The notes below the pieces were generated by a model. That model searched no databases. It had not been told where the DNA came from and was given only the letters and a program-made list of their open reading frames with translations. This document shows, piece after piece, positions 41,082 through 49,407 of a stretch of DNA of 64,000 nucleotides. The translations under genes and the position numbers were made by a program. Source of the DNA: Chlamydiota bacterium (lineage in GTDB: Bacteria; Chlamydiota; Chlamydiia; Chlamydiales; JAAKFR01); NCBI GenBank assembly GCA_021772465.1, contig JAJFLX010000012.1:1-64000 (forward strand), given 5' to 3'. The stretch's first letter is position 1. Each line of letters opens with the position of its first letter.

Positions 41082-42314
41082 ATGCAAGATAAGCCCGTTA
41101 TCGTCCTTTTTGACCACGATCTCCGTCTTCATGACAACCCTGCACTTGTAGCTGCTGCCAAAACGGGCAAACCTCTCATCTTCTTGTATGTTCACGGTTC
41201 TGGAAGACCGCTCGGGCGCGGGCAGATGTGGTGGCTATCTCATAGCTTAAAAGCGCTGCAGAAAAAGATTCCTCTCACGATTCGAAAAGGGAGCCTCAAG
41301 GAGGTCGTTCGGACAATCGATGCCGACGCTCTTTTTGCCAATGAATGCTACGACCCAGCCCGCACTTTGAGACTGAAAAAGCTCCCCATTGTGACTGAGA
41401 TCCTTCCGGGAAACCTCCTCGTCCACCCCGAAGAGATCAAACCCTACAAGGTGTTCACCCCCTTTTGGAGGCAGTGCCTCAAGCAGCTTGATGTGCCCAA
41501 ACCTTTACCTATCCCGAGATTTAAGCTAGGCCCTAAACTTAAAAGCGAAACTCTTGGCGCTAACATTGACTTTTCAAACGCCTGGACACCAGGAGAAGAT
41601 CAAGCGCGCAAAACCCTAAAATCTTTTGTCGCAAAGGGGCTTTCCACCTACCACATGCTTAGAGATAGACCCGACTTTGAGGGAACCTCTAGGCTCTCAC
41701 CCCATATCCGCTGGGGGGAGATCAGCGTTCGCGAAATCTATCATGCTGTGAAATCTAAGAAGGGCCTCGGCCCGACCACATTCCTCTCAGAGATCGGTTT
41801 TCGGGAGTTCTCTTACCACCTTCTCCATCATTTTCCTAGGCTTGCTAGTGAAAACTTCAACCCCAAATTCGACAAGTTCAAATGGGAAGGAACACCCGCT
41901 CAGCTCAAAAAATGGAAAGAGGGGAAAACCGGTTTTCCTATTATCGACGCTGGGATGAGACAACTCAAAGAGACTGGCTGGATGCACAACCGCATACGGA
42001 TGCTCGTCGGCTCATTTCTCACCAAAGACCTTCTCATTGACTGGAGGAAGGGTGAGACTCATTTCTGGGATCTCCTTGTCGATGGAGACCCCGCGCTCAA
42101 TGCTTTTAACTGGCAATGGGTAGCGGGCACAGGGGCTGATGCGGCCCCCTATTTCCGTATTTTCAACCCCTGGACCCAACAAAAAAAATTTGACCCCAAC
42201 GGCGATTACATCCATGATTGGATTCCTGAGCTAGATGAGGACTACATTGAGCCAATTGTTGATCACGATGAGAGGCGAAAGGAGGCTCTCGCTCTTTACG
42301 GGAAAATCAAATAA
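41082..42314 (+). CDS. phrB: Deoxyribodipyrimidine photolyase (cryptochrome/photolyase family)
   Basis: The 410-residue flavoprotein has the antenna-binding Rossmann-like N-terminus (VIVLFDHDLRLHDNPALVAAA) and the FAD domain. This includes LSTYHMLRDRPDFEGTSRLSPHIRWGEIS, the EIGFREFSYHLLHHFP motif, MRQLKETGWMHNRIRMLVGSFLTKDLLIDWRKGE and FNWQWVAGTGADAAPYFRIFNP. It should reverse UV-induced cyclobutane pyrimidine dimers using blue light. It is shorter than E. coli PhrB (about 470). A light-dependent repair enzyme suits an organism that leaves its host in an environmental stage. It sits between two ankyrin paralogues, in a patch that interrupts the dnaB-mnmG order. Confidence 0.93.
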   Translation: MQDKPVIVLFDHDLRLHDNPALVAAAKTGKPLIFLYVHGSGRPLGRGQMWWLSHSLKALQKKIPLTIRKGSLKEVVRTIDADALFANECYDPARTLRLKKLPIVTEILPGNLLVHPEEIKPYKVFTPFWRQCLKQLDVPKPLPIPRFKLGPKLKSETLGANIDFSNAWTPGEDQARKTLKSFVAKGLSTYHMLRDRPDFEGTSRLSPHIRWGEISVREIYHAVKSKKGLGPTTFLSEIGFREFSYHLLHHFPRLASENFNPKFDKFKWEGTPAQLKKWKEGKTGFPIIDAGMRQLKETGWMHNRIRMLVGSFLTKDLLIDWRKGETHFWDLLVDGDPALNAFNWQWVAGTGADAAPYFRIFNPWTQQKKFDPNGDYIHDWIPELDEDYIEPIVDHDERRKEALALYGKIK

Positions 42315-42430
42315 GCAGCTAGCTCCATTCCTATTCTTTCGATTTGCATGAAATGAACCATGCCCTAAAAAGTACAAGATTTAAAATTTCTCTTACACTA
42401 TTGCGTCACTGAACGAATCGGATTTTACCC

Positions 42431-42459
42431 TTGTTTAAAACAAGTAACTCATTTATAAT
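42431..42459 (+). promoter_or_regulatory. Promoter of the 402-aa ankyrin gene
   Basis: TTGTTT (42431-42436) and a perfect TATAAT (42454-42459) have a 17-bp spacer. The -35 is part of the 15-bp palindrome CTTGTTTAAAACAAG (42430-42444). Confidence 0.7.
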
Positions 42460-42491
42460 TTTTTATTAAATTAAATAAAAAAAGGATTTTT

Positions 42492-43700
42492 ATGGCACAA
42501 GCTCCCGGTTCATCAGGTTCTAGTCTACAGAAAGAGCTCTATCCTGCTCCAAGGTCTAATCCCAATGCTGTAAACGAAGACGACGCCGCGGTCGCAGCAG
42601 TTGCAACTAGGGCGCTCTCTGAGGCGCCAGCGGGAGAGGCCGGTCGAGCTCCTGTGAATAGAGAGCTCAATGACGCTTTGCTTGAGGCTGCTGTGCAGGG
42701 AGACGCCAAGATTATCGAAGCTCTTTTAGGAAGAGGGGCAGACCTCAATGCTGTGAATACGGAAGGCAAGACCGCTCTTATGTGGGCAGCTTCGCGAGCA
42801 CATGGCGAGGTTGTCGAAGCTCTCTTAAGAGGAGGGGCGGACCCTAATTTTCGGAGCGAGTGGGGCTATCACAATCTTTTGTCGGCAGTTAGATGGGGAC
42901 TCATCGACACTGGGGAAGCCAGTGTAGTGGATCACAGAGGCGAGACCGCTCTGAGGTGGGCAGCTAGAGAGGGACATGCAAAGCTTGTCGAAGCTCTCTT
43001 AAGAGGAGGGGCGGACCCCCATGCTGTGGATGGGTATGGCCGTACCGCTCTTATGAGGGCAGCTGTGTGGGGACATGTTGAGGTTGTCACGATGCTTTTG
43101 GCTGCAAAGGCAGACCCCAATGCTGTGAGTGAGTCTGGCGATACCGCTCTTATGTGTGCAAGGGGAGATACCGCAGTTATCAAGGCGCTTTTGGCTGCAG
43201 GGGCAGACCCCAAAGCTGTGCGTCAGAATGGCGATACCGCTCTTATAGACGCAGTTGGTTATGGGAAAAAACATGCCGAGGGTGTCGAAGCTCTTCTGGA
43301 TGCGGGGGCAGACCCCAATGCTGTGCGTCAGAATGGCGATACCGCTCTTATCATAGCAGCTAGAGAGGCACATGCCGAGATTGTAAAAGCTCTTGTAAAG
43401 GGTGGGGCAAATCTCAATGCTGTGGATGTGAACGGCTATACCGCTCTTATGATAGCAACTGTATTCGAATATACCGCAGTTATTAGGGCACTCTTAGAGG
43501 GAGGAGCAGATCCCACCGTCGCTGACAAAGGGGGCAGAACGGCTATTCTAATACTTGATGGTAAGAGGCGTACGGATAAAGCAATGCGTGAAATTTATGC
43601 TTTGCTTTCGGACGCTGAAGAAGAGTGGAAGAGCAAGAGGGCTGGAGCTGAGCCAATTGCTACGCTAATGCCTGGCAAAGGCAAAGCAGGGCCAATTTAA
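42492..43700 (+). CDS. Ankyrin-repeat protein B (402 aa), candidate effector
   Basis: The N-terminus (MAQAPGSSGSSLQ, then NEDDAAVAAVATRALSEAPAGEAG) is low in complexity and related to that of ankyrin protein A. About ten ankyrin repeats follow, with DPNAVRQNGDTALIDAVGYG-type consensus. Two repeats carry an exact DNA duplication of about 32 bp (from 43215 and from 43320). One degenerate unit (NLLSAVRWGLIDTGEASVVD) breaks the array near residue 125. The basic tail lacks a membrane segment. AAAGGA lies 6 nt before the ATG and a strong promoter precedes it. It is probably a cytosolic or secreted binding protein; the target is unknown. Confidence 0.85.
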   Translation: MAQAPGSSGSSLQKELYPAPRSNPNAVNEDDAAVAAVATRALSEAPAGEAGRAPVNRELNDALLEAAVQGDAKIIEALLGRGADLNAVNTEGKTALMWAASRAHGEVVEALLRGGADPNFRSEWGYHNLLSAVRWGLIDTGEASVVDHRGETALRWAAREGHAKLVEALLRGGADPHAVDGYGRTALMRAAVWGHVEVVTMLLAAKADPNAVSESGDTALMCARGDTAVIKALLAAGADPKAVRQNGDTALIDAVGYGKKHAEGVEALLDAGADPNAVRQNGDTALIIAAREAHAEIVKALVKGGANLNAVDVNGYTALMIATVFEYTAVIRALLEGGADPTVADKGGRTAILILDGKRRTDKAMREIYALLSDAEEEWKSKRAGAEPIATLMPGKGKAGPI

Positions 43701-43779
43701 ACCGGGTTGTTTGAAAAACCTCTAGCAGGGTTTCCAAACGCTCAGAAGATTGACTCATCACCCCATTGGAAAAATCCTA

Positions 43780-44412
43780 TCAGGTCGCAAGCAAACAAAC
43801 CGTCACTACCAGAAGAGCTAAAGAGCCCGAAGCAGCAGCCGAGAGCGTGGAGATCACCACACGCCCAATCGAAGGCATCCCCTTTTTACCTCTAATATCC
43901 GGATGCTTCGCATAGACCGGCTGCAAGTCGAGCTCAGATTGAACAAATGTATTCCAATCCCCAGGAAGCTTGTAAAGTGACTTGACCGGAAGCGCCCCCC
44001 CTTTAATCTCCTCATTGAGATCTCGAGCCGCTCGGTAGGCAATCCGGTACTCAAGCTCGACCCATCGATTAATAAACTCAGGAAATGAGAGTTGATTGCG
44101 TTTTGCAAGCCTCTCTAGATCAACAAACTCCTTGCTATATTCGGCAACGAGCATGCCCCGATAGACTTGATAAATCGTTTCAGGCAGAGAACGCTCAAAA
44201 GGAACAGTAAGCTCCCTTTTCTTCCAACAAATCCCCTTTCCCCTTTTTCCCTTGACCCAGATCGGCCCCGCTCGCTCTAAGCTTTCTATAGCAGCTCGAC
44301 CACACCCTGTGTTGTAAAGCAAATTGACTGCAGGAAAAACCTCCTTCGAAGCTTTCGGGGCAGCTGTGAGAGTCAAAGAAAAAGCGAGGAACAAAAAAAT
44401 TAATTTCTTCAT
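43780..44412 (-). CDS. Unknown exported protein with C-terminal membrane segment (210 aa)
   Basis: The N-terminus MKKLIFLFLAFSLTLTAAPKA is a Sec signal peptide with probable cleavage near residue 18. The mature region is basic with two conserved-looking Cys (CGRAAIESLE and KGICWKKREL) and several helices. Residues 185-208 (VVISTLSAAASGSLALLVVTVCLLA) form a C-terminal hydrophobic tail. It could be tail-anchored in the envelope or an exported inclusion protein. I recognise no family. It lies at the edge of the ankyrin/photolyase patch and diverges from the mnmG operon. Confidence 0.65.
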   Translation of the reverse strand: MKKLIFLFLAFSLTLTAAPKASKEVFPAVNLLYNTGCGRAAIESLERAGPIWVKGKRGKGICWKKRELTVPFERSLPETIYQVYRGMLVAEYSKEFVDLERLAKRNQLSFPEFINRWVELEYRIAYRAARDLNEEIKGGALPVKSLYKLPGDWNTFVQSELDLQPVYAKHPDIRGKKGMPSIGRVVISTLSAAASGSLALLVVTVCLLAT

Positions 44413-44657
44413 TTAAACCAGGTGGACATTATTCGTCAAACCTACATTTTTTGTTAGTTAGTCATTTAATTTCAACTAAAAATTAAATCCTAAAAAAAAG
44501 GATTATTAGGGGCTGTATTGAAAACAGTGAAAGAGAGCTTAACACTCGCCTGAAGTAGGGTCTTCGCTGAGCAGCTCGACTCAAACCTAGGATTTTCTGG
44601 TGCAGAATTCCGGTATGGGCTACCATGTAGATCAGTTTTTAACAATTTGTAGTTACG

Positions 44658-44747
44658 ATGTCATCAGTAAAGAAAAAAAGAACACGAAAAATTGCCAAGC
44701 ACAAGCGGAAAAAAAGACGCCGTCGTGACCGTCATAAGAACAAGTAG
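44658..44747 (+). CDS. 29-residue AURKAIP1/COX24 (mS38)-type ribosomal small-subunit protein
   Basis: The sequence MSSVKKKRTRKIAKHKRKK, then RRRRDRHKNK, is almost entirely Lys and Arg. It matches the KKRRKKIxKHKRKKRLRRxRHKxK core of the AURKAIP1/COX24 domain, the mitochondrial mS38 family also found in several bacterial phyla including Chlamydiae and Bacteroidetes. It is predicted to bind the small ribosomal subunit. The stop at 44745-44747 lies 8 nt before the GTG start of mnmG, so both are probably cotranscribed. It is easily missed because of its size. Confidence 0.85.
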   Translation: MSSVKKKRTRKIAKHKRKKRRRRDRHKNK

Positions 44748-44755
44748 TTTTTCAC

Positions 44756-46573
44756 GTGCGCTACCCCAAGTCTTTTGACGTCATTGTAGTAGGCGGAGGT
44801 CATGCGGGATGTGAGGCTGCTTTTGCCTCAGCTCGCTCTGGGGTAAAGACTCTACTTCTCACCATGAATCTCGACACGATCGCAAAGATGAGCTGCAATC
44901 CAGCCATCGGAGGGATTGGAAAGGGGCATATGGTGCGAGAGATCGATGCCCTTGGTGGTGAGATGGCCAAAGTGATCGATAAGACCGCCATTCAAAAGCG
45001 GATGCTCAACGCCTCAAAGGGGCCCGCCGTCTGGGCCCCTCGCGCTCAAGCCGACAAAATCGCCTACCAAACTGAGATGAAACGCCGCCTTGAAAAAGAG
45101 CCCGGCCTCTTTCTCCTCCAGGGCACCATTGAATCCCTAGCCATTGAAGCGGGGAGAGTCCTAGGAGTCCACACAAGAGAGGGAATTTTCTATGAAGCGA
45201 GCGCTGTGATTTTAAGCGCTGGCACTTTCATGAGAGGCTTGATCCATATTGGATCTCAGCACCAAGAGGGAGGGCGCGCAGGGGATCCCCCCTCCATAGG
45301 CCTTTCGGCCTCCCTAAAAGAGCACGGCTTTCAACTCGGAAGACTCAAAACAGGAACCCCTCCACGGGTAAATGGCAGGTCGATCGATTTCTCCAAAATG
45401 GAGGAGCAACCCCCTGAAGAGGGAGTGGTCTTTTCCTATGACAAAGAGCCGTTTGAGCCTCTCAAACAAATCTCTTGTTGGATCACCTACACTTCTGCAA
45501 TGACCAAAAAAATTATCGAAGAGAATCTCCATTTGAGCCCGATGTACTCGGGAAAAATTGAGAGTGTGGGCCCGAGGTACTGCCCATCAATTGAAGACAA
45601 AATCGTCCGCTTCAATGACAAAGAGAGACATCAACTCTTTCTCGAACCCGAAGGACTTTCAACCGATGAGATCTACGTAAATGGCATCTCAAGCTCTCTC
45701 CCCTTCGATGTCCAGATCCCTATGCTCCACTCTATCGCCGGACTCGAAAGAGCTGAGATCATGAGACCTGCTTATGCCATTGAGTACGACTACGTCTTGA
45801 GCGGTCAGATCGACCCCTCACTAGAAACTCGGTCGATTTCTGGACTCTTCCTCGCAGGCCAGATAAATGGGACAACAGGGTATGAAGAGGCTGCAGCGCA
45901 AGGACTCATAGCCGGAATAAACGCTGCGGGAAAAATCCTCGGCAAGCGACCACTGGTTCTACCGCGTAGCGAAGCCTACATCGGAGTCATGATTGATGAT
46001 CTCACGACCAAAACACTTGAAGAGCCTTATCGGATGTTCACCTCAAGGGCTGAGCACCGCCTGTTGCTTCGACAAGACAACGCCGATCTTCGCCTCCGCC
46101 ACTACGGATTCGAACGAGGTCTGATTGATCAGAGACGGTATGACCATGTCGTACAAAAACAAAAGATCATTGACCAAGAGATGGAGCGTTTGCAAAAGAG
46201 TTTTAAACAAGTGGATGGAAGATCTTTTTCTTTAGCGCAACTTCTCTGCCGCCCTGAAAACAGCTACGAAAAGCTTCGAGAGATTTTCCCCGAAGCGCTC
46301 ACTAGTTATGGCGATGAGATCGAGTTTCAAATCGAATTCAACCTCAAATACGCAGGCTATATCGAAAGGCAAAAGCAAGATGTGAGTCGATTTTCTCAGA
46401 TCGAATCGATAGAAATCCCCGATCTGTTTGATTTTCAAGCGCTCACAGGACTTCGCAATGAAGCAAAAGAGAAACTCGCCTTTTTCTCTCCAAAGACAGT
46501 GGGTCAAGCCTCGCGCATTTCGGGCGTATCGCCCGCTGATATCCAAATTCTCATGATCCGGCTCGGGCGATGA
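44756..46573 (+). CDS. mnmG: tRNA uridine-5-carboxymethylaminomethyl modification enzyme MnmG
   Basis: The 605-residue FAD/NAD protein begins FDVIVVGGGHAGCEAAFASAR (dinucleotide fold) and has MSCNPAIGGIGKGHMVREIDALGG, TGTPPRVNGRSIDFS, GQINGTTGYEEAAAQGLIAGINA and MFTSRAEHRLLLRQDNADLRL. With MnmE it modifies wobble U34 of tRNAs. The start is GTG 44756, since no ATG exists upstream in frame. The stop overlaps lplA (ATGA). The mnmG-lplA pair after dnaB matches Chlamydia. Confidence 0.96.
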   Translation: MRYPKSFDVIVVGGGHAGCEAAFASARSGVKTLLLTMNLDTIAKMSCNPAIGGIGKGHMVREIDALGGEMAKVIDKTAIQKRMLNASKGPAVWAPRAQADKIAYQTEMKRRLEKEPGLFLLQGTIESLAIEAGRVLGVHTREGIFYEASAVILSAGTFMRGLIHIGSQHQEGGRAGDPPSIGLSASLKEHGFQLGRLKTGTPPRVNGRSIDFSKMEEQPPEEGVVFSYDKEPFEPLKQISCWITYTSAMTKKIIEENLHLSPMYSGKIESVGPRYCPSIEDKIVRFNDKERHQLFLEPEGLSTDEIYVNGISSSLPFDVQIPMLHSIAGLERAEIMRPAYAIEYDYVLSGQIDPSLETRSISGLFLAGQINGTTGYEEAAAQGLIAGINAAGKILGKRPLVLPRSEAYIGVMIDDLTTKTLEEPYRMFTSRAEHRLLLRQDNADLRLRHYGFERGLIDQRRYDHVVQKQKIIDQEMERLQKSFKQVDGRSFSLAQLLCRPENSYEKLREIFPEALTSYGDEIEFQIEFNLKYAGYIERQKQDVSRFSQIESIEIPDLFDFQALTGLRNEAKEKLAFFSPKTVGQASRISGVSPADIQILMIRLGR

Positions 46574-47265
46574 AGTTGCTTTGTCTCGACAAGGTGCCGA
46601 TCTTCAAGCAACTGCAAATAGAAGAGGCGCTACTTCGAGCTGACAAAGGCAACTGGTGTCTGATCAACACCGGCTCTTCTGATGCTATTGTCATGGGCAT
46701 TTCGGGAAAGCCCGAAACGCTTCTCAACATCAATCGGGTGAAGCGAGATCGCATCCCGGTGATTCGCCGCTTTAGTGGAGGGGGTACAGTATATATCGAT
46801 CCCAAGACCGTCTTTGTAACAGTGATCGCCAACAGTGAAGACCTAGATATCCCCGCGCAACCAAAACCCATTCTCGAATGGTCTGAAAAACTCTACAAGC
46901 CCGTTTTTCAAGGCTTTGAGGCCAAAGAGAACGACTACGTGATCGGTGAGCGCAAATTTGGTGGAAATGCGCAGTACATCCAAAAGGGGCGGTGGCTGCA
47001 CCACACCTCTTTGCTTTGGGATTTCACCCCCCTGAACATGGAGTATCTACTTTTACCAGAAAAGAGGCCTCACTACCGACTCGACCGCTCCCACACCGAC
47101 TTTCTCTGCACTCTAAAGGAGCACTACACAGATAAGACCCGACTGGTTCATGCGCTGAAGAAGCGTTTTAAAGAGATGCTAAAAGCCGAAGAAGTGCCCC
47201 TTGCAGCAGCAGAGGCTTGTCTGAATCTTCCCCATAGAAAGGTCAGTACTTTTCTGGATCTTTAG
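46570..47265 (+). CDS. lplA: Lipoate-protein ligase A family protein
   Basis: The 231-residue BPL/LplA-fold protein has VIRRFSGGGTVYIDPKTVFVTVI (lipoyl-AMP binding, usually RRxSGGGAVYHDxGN), the VIGERKFGGNAQYIQKGRWLHHTSLLWDF motif and catalytic Lys in GERKFGG. It attaches scavenged lipoate to E2 and H proteins. It starts within the mnmG stop. Its 3' end overlaps the converging GT39 gene by 23 bp. Confidence 0.9.
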   Translation: MKLLCLDKVPIFKQLQIEEALLRADKGNWCLINTGSSDAIVMGISGKPETLLNINRVKRDRIPVIRRFSGGGTVYIDPKTVFVTVIANSEDLDIPAQPKPILEWSEKLYKPVFQGFEAKENDYVIGERKFGGNAQYIQKGRWLHHTSLLWDFTPLNMEYLLLPEKRPHYRLDRSHTDFLCTLKEHYTDKTRLVHALKKRFKEMLKAEEVPLAAAEACLNLPHRKVSTFLDL

Positions 47266-48646
47266 GGGCGTTGCCTAGATAATCGACGCATTCGAATAGA
47301 TAAGCCCATTTTTCTCCCCCCATAAGAGGGTAAGCCCCAATGAAATCAATGCGCTCAAAGTAGGGAGCGAGTCTCTCCTCATAGTGGCTACGGTACCACG
47401 AAGTGTCTGAGCTTCTTTCGAGCACGACAAAGTAGCCCGTTTGCCCCTTTTCAGGCTCACTCCAGTAACTGAATTGATTTTTTCTACTTCCACTCACATT
47501 GAGAAAATAGGCGCGGTGCTGCCCGGGCCCATAAAAACTTAAAATACTTGCAACCTGGTACTTGTCGCCAAAAAGAAAGTCGCTCTCCGGGTTATATCCC
47601 ACCTCCCTAAGAAGAGGCGTGAGCTCCTCCCACCCCCTCTCATGGCGAAATGGATTCAATTTATAAGGGACGCCCGGCCAAGAGGCTGCGAGAAAAGCCC
47701 CTGCGCTCATCGCTACTGCAACCCAAATCCCTACATGGAGCCACACTCTCTGTCTAGGATAAGCAAACCAGCCGATCAACACCATCCCAGGAGGGTAAAG
47801 GTAGGCAGCCCAGTTAGGCTGCATCTTAGTAAACCAGGAAGCTATAAGATAAATGAGAGCAGCGGCAGGGAAGGCAGCGCAAAACATGAGCTCGCGCCGC
47901 TTTAAATAGAAAAAGCTCAAAATGAGCAGAGCGAAAAAAATAGGCGAAAGAAGCGCTACTTGAGCTCCTAAAAAATCGAAGAAATTTCCACTCGCCCCTC
48001 CTGAAACCGCCCCCCCCACATGCTTGAAGGTAGCCCACTCATGCCCTATATTCCAATAAAGAGAGGGAAGAAGAGCAAGTAGTGAGAGGCACATCCCTCC
48101 GAGCAGACTCCACCGCCTGTGACTCGGCATGAAAAAAAGCGAGAGAGCAGCGAGTGGCCAAAATACGAAAGCAGTCCATTTAAAAAGAGCCCCCAAAAAA
48201 ATAAAACTACCTGAGAGCCAAAATCGAGGGGCAAAGGCCACAGCCAGCGCCAGAAACACTATCGCTCCCCCATCTGTAGTTGCGACAAGTGAGAGGTAAA
48301 CCCCTAAAGGAGAGAAAGCCAAGGCTAGCGCCGACCAAAAAGCCTGTTTTTCACTTAAATCAACACGGCGAGCTAATTTATAGATCACACAAGGGAGCGC
48401 AAAACCTACCACAAGGGCGCCTGCTCGGACTCCAAAAAGCGTGTCGCCGAGCAAAGATGTCGTCAACCAGATCTGCCATGCTATTCCCGGCGGCTTCGAG
48501 TAGTAGCCCCAGTCGAGATGTTGACTCCATGTCCAGTACTGCGCCTCATCAGGGGAAAGTCCTATCACCCAGTAGCTCCCGAGAAAAAGCAAAAGGACCG
48601 CTTTAAGAGAGAGCCACCCCAAAAGAACTTTTTTTTCTCGACTCAC
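47243..48646 (-). CDS. GT39/ArnT-like membrane glycosyltransferase
   Basis: The 467-residue protein has about ten to twelve helices. The first periplasmic loop has GLSPDEAQYWTWSQHLDWGYYSKPPGIAW, the DE and PP/G motif of ArnT/PMT family polyprenyl-phosphate-sugar transferases. A C-terminal soluble domain of about 150 residues follows. It would transfer a sugar from a lipid carrier to an envelope acceptor such as lipid A. The substrate is unknown. The start overlaps the sdhB stop by 4 bp, so it is translationally coupled to the succinate dehydrogenase operon, an odd pairing. Confidence 0.87.
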   Translation of the reverse strand: MSREKKVLLGWLSLKAVLLLFLGSYWVIGLSPDEAQYWTWSQHLDWGYYSKPPGIAWQIWLTTSLLGDTLFGVRAGALVVGFALPCVIYKLARRVDLSEKQAFWSALALAFSPLGVYLSLVATTDGGAIVFLALAVAFAPRFWLSGSFIFLGALFKWTAFVFWPLAALSLFFMPSHRRWSLLGGMCLSLLALLPSLYWNIGHEWATFKHVGGAVSGGASGNFFDFLGAQVALLSPIFFALLILSFFYLKRRELMFCAAFPAAALIYLIASWFTKMQPNWAAYLYPPGMVLIGWFAYPRQRVWLHVGIWVAVAMSAGAFLAASWPGVPYKLNPFRHERGWEELTPLLREVGYNPESDFLFGDKYQVASILSFYGPGQHRAYFLNVSGSRKNQFSYWSEPEKGQTGYFVVLERSSDTSWYRSHYEERLAPYFERIDFIGAYPLMGGEKWAYLFECVDYLGNAPKDPEKY

Positions 48647-49407
48647 TCTTCCTTATCCTTAAAGCTGAAAAGATCTCGGAAGGCTTGAAGTGTGGTGTCT
48701 CGACTAATTTCAGCGATGCTATCGGTGAGAGGAATGTCTTTTGGGCACACCTCCACACAGTTTTGTGCATTCCCACACTCGCCAATACCCCCCTCGCCCA
48801 TCAAAGGGCGGAGGCGGAGCCCCTGTTCAAGCTTTCCCGTCGGGTGCATGTTGAAAAGGCGAGCTTGAGAAACCGTAGCGGGACCGATAAACTTTGATTT
48901 TGCACTGATTTGAGGACATCCCTCCAAACAGCAGCCGCAGGTCATGCACGTCGCGAGCACATGCATCACCTCCTGCTTCTCTTGACTGATTCTAGGACCG
49001 AATCCTTCCCCTTGAGACCCTTCTGTTTCGATCCACCCATGTACCTCCTTCAAAGACTCAAACATTGAGCTTCGATCGACCACAAGATCACGCACCAAAG
49101 GAAACTTGGTGAAGGGGGCGAGCTTGATCGTTTGTCCCTCTAAAAGGTAGCTTTTGATCAGCGCAGTGCACGCTTGACGAGGGTATCCATTTACAAGCAT
49201 GGAGCAAGAACCACACACCTCTTCTAAACACCCTTGCTCCCAAGCCACAGGCTCTACCCGCTTCCCTTGGTTGTTGATTGGATTTTTCTGAATCTCCATC
49301 AGAGCGCTGATCACATTTTCTCCCTCGCGCAGCGGGAGCTCAAATGCCTCCCAGTACTGATTGCCCGGCGTGCCACGGTAGATTTTCAAGATATAGGTTT
49401 CGCTCAT
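48643..49407 (-). CDS. sdhB: Succinate dehydrogenase iron-sulfur subunit
   Basis: The 254-residue protein has the [2Fe-2S] ligands in CLEEVCGSCSMLVNG and QAC, the [4Fe-4S] motif CMTCGCCLEGCP and the third cluster region CGNAQNCVEVCP. Electrons pass from SdhA FAD to quinone through it. It begins in the sdhA stop (ATGA). The sequence is of the Bacillus/epsilon-proteobacterial SQR type. It forms an operon with sdhC and sdhA in the same order as in Chlamydia. Confidence 0.96.
   Translation of the reverse strand: MSETYILKIYRGTPGNQYWEAFELPLREGENVISALMEIQKNPINNQGKRVEPVAWEQGCLEEVCGSCSMLVNGYPRQACTALIKSYLLEGQTIKLAPFTKFPLVRDLVVDRSSMFESLKEVHGWIETEGSQGEGFGPRISQEKQEVMHVLATCMTCGCCLEGCPQISAKSKFIGPATVSQARLFNMHPTGKLEQGLRLRPLMGEGGIGECGNAQNCVEVCPKDIPLTDSIAEISRDTTLQAFRDLFSFKDKEE

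Noticed and set aside
44476..44657. Structured RNA (SRP, tmRNA or 6S) before mnmG
   Set aside because: I found no SRP GGTC/GGAAGC core, no tmRNA tag frame and no convincing long stem; only an ordinary leader can be supported.
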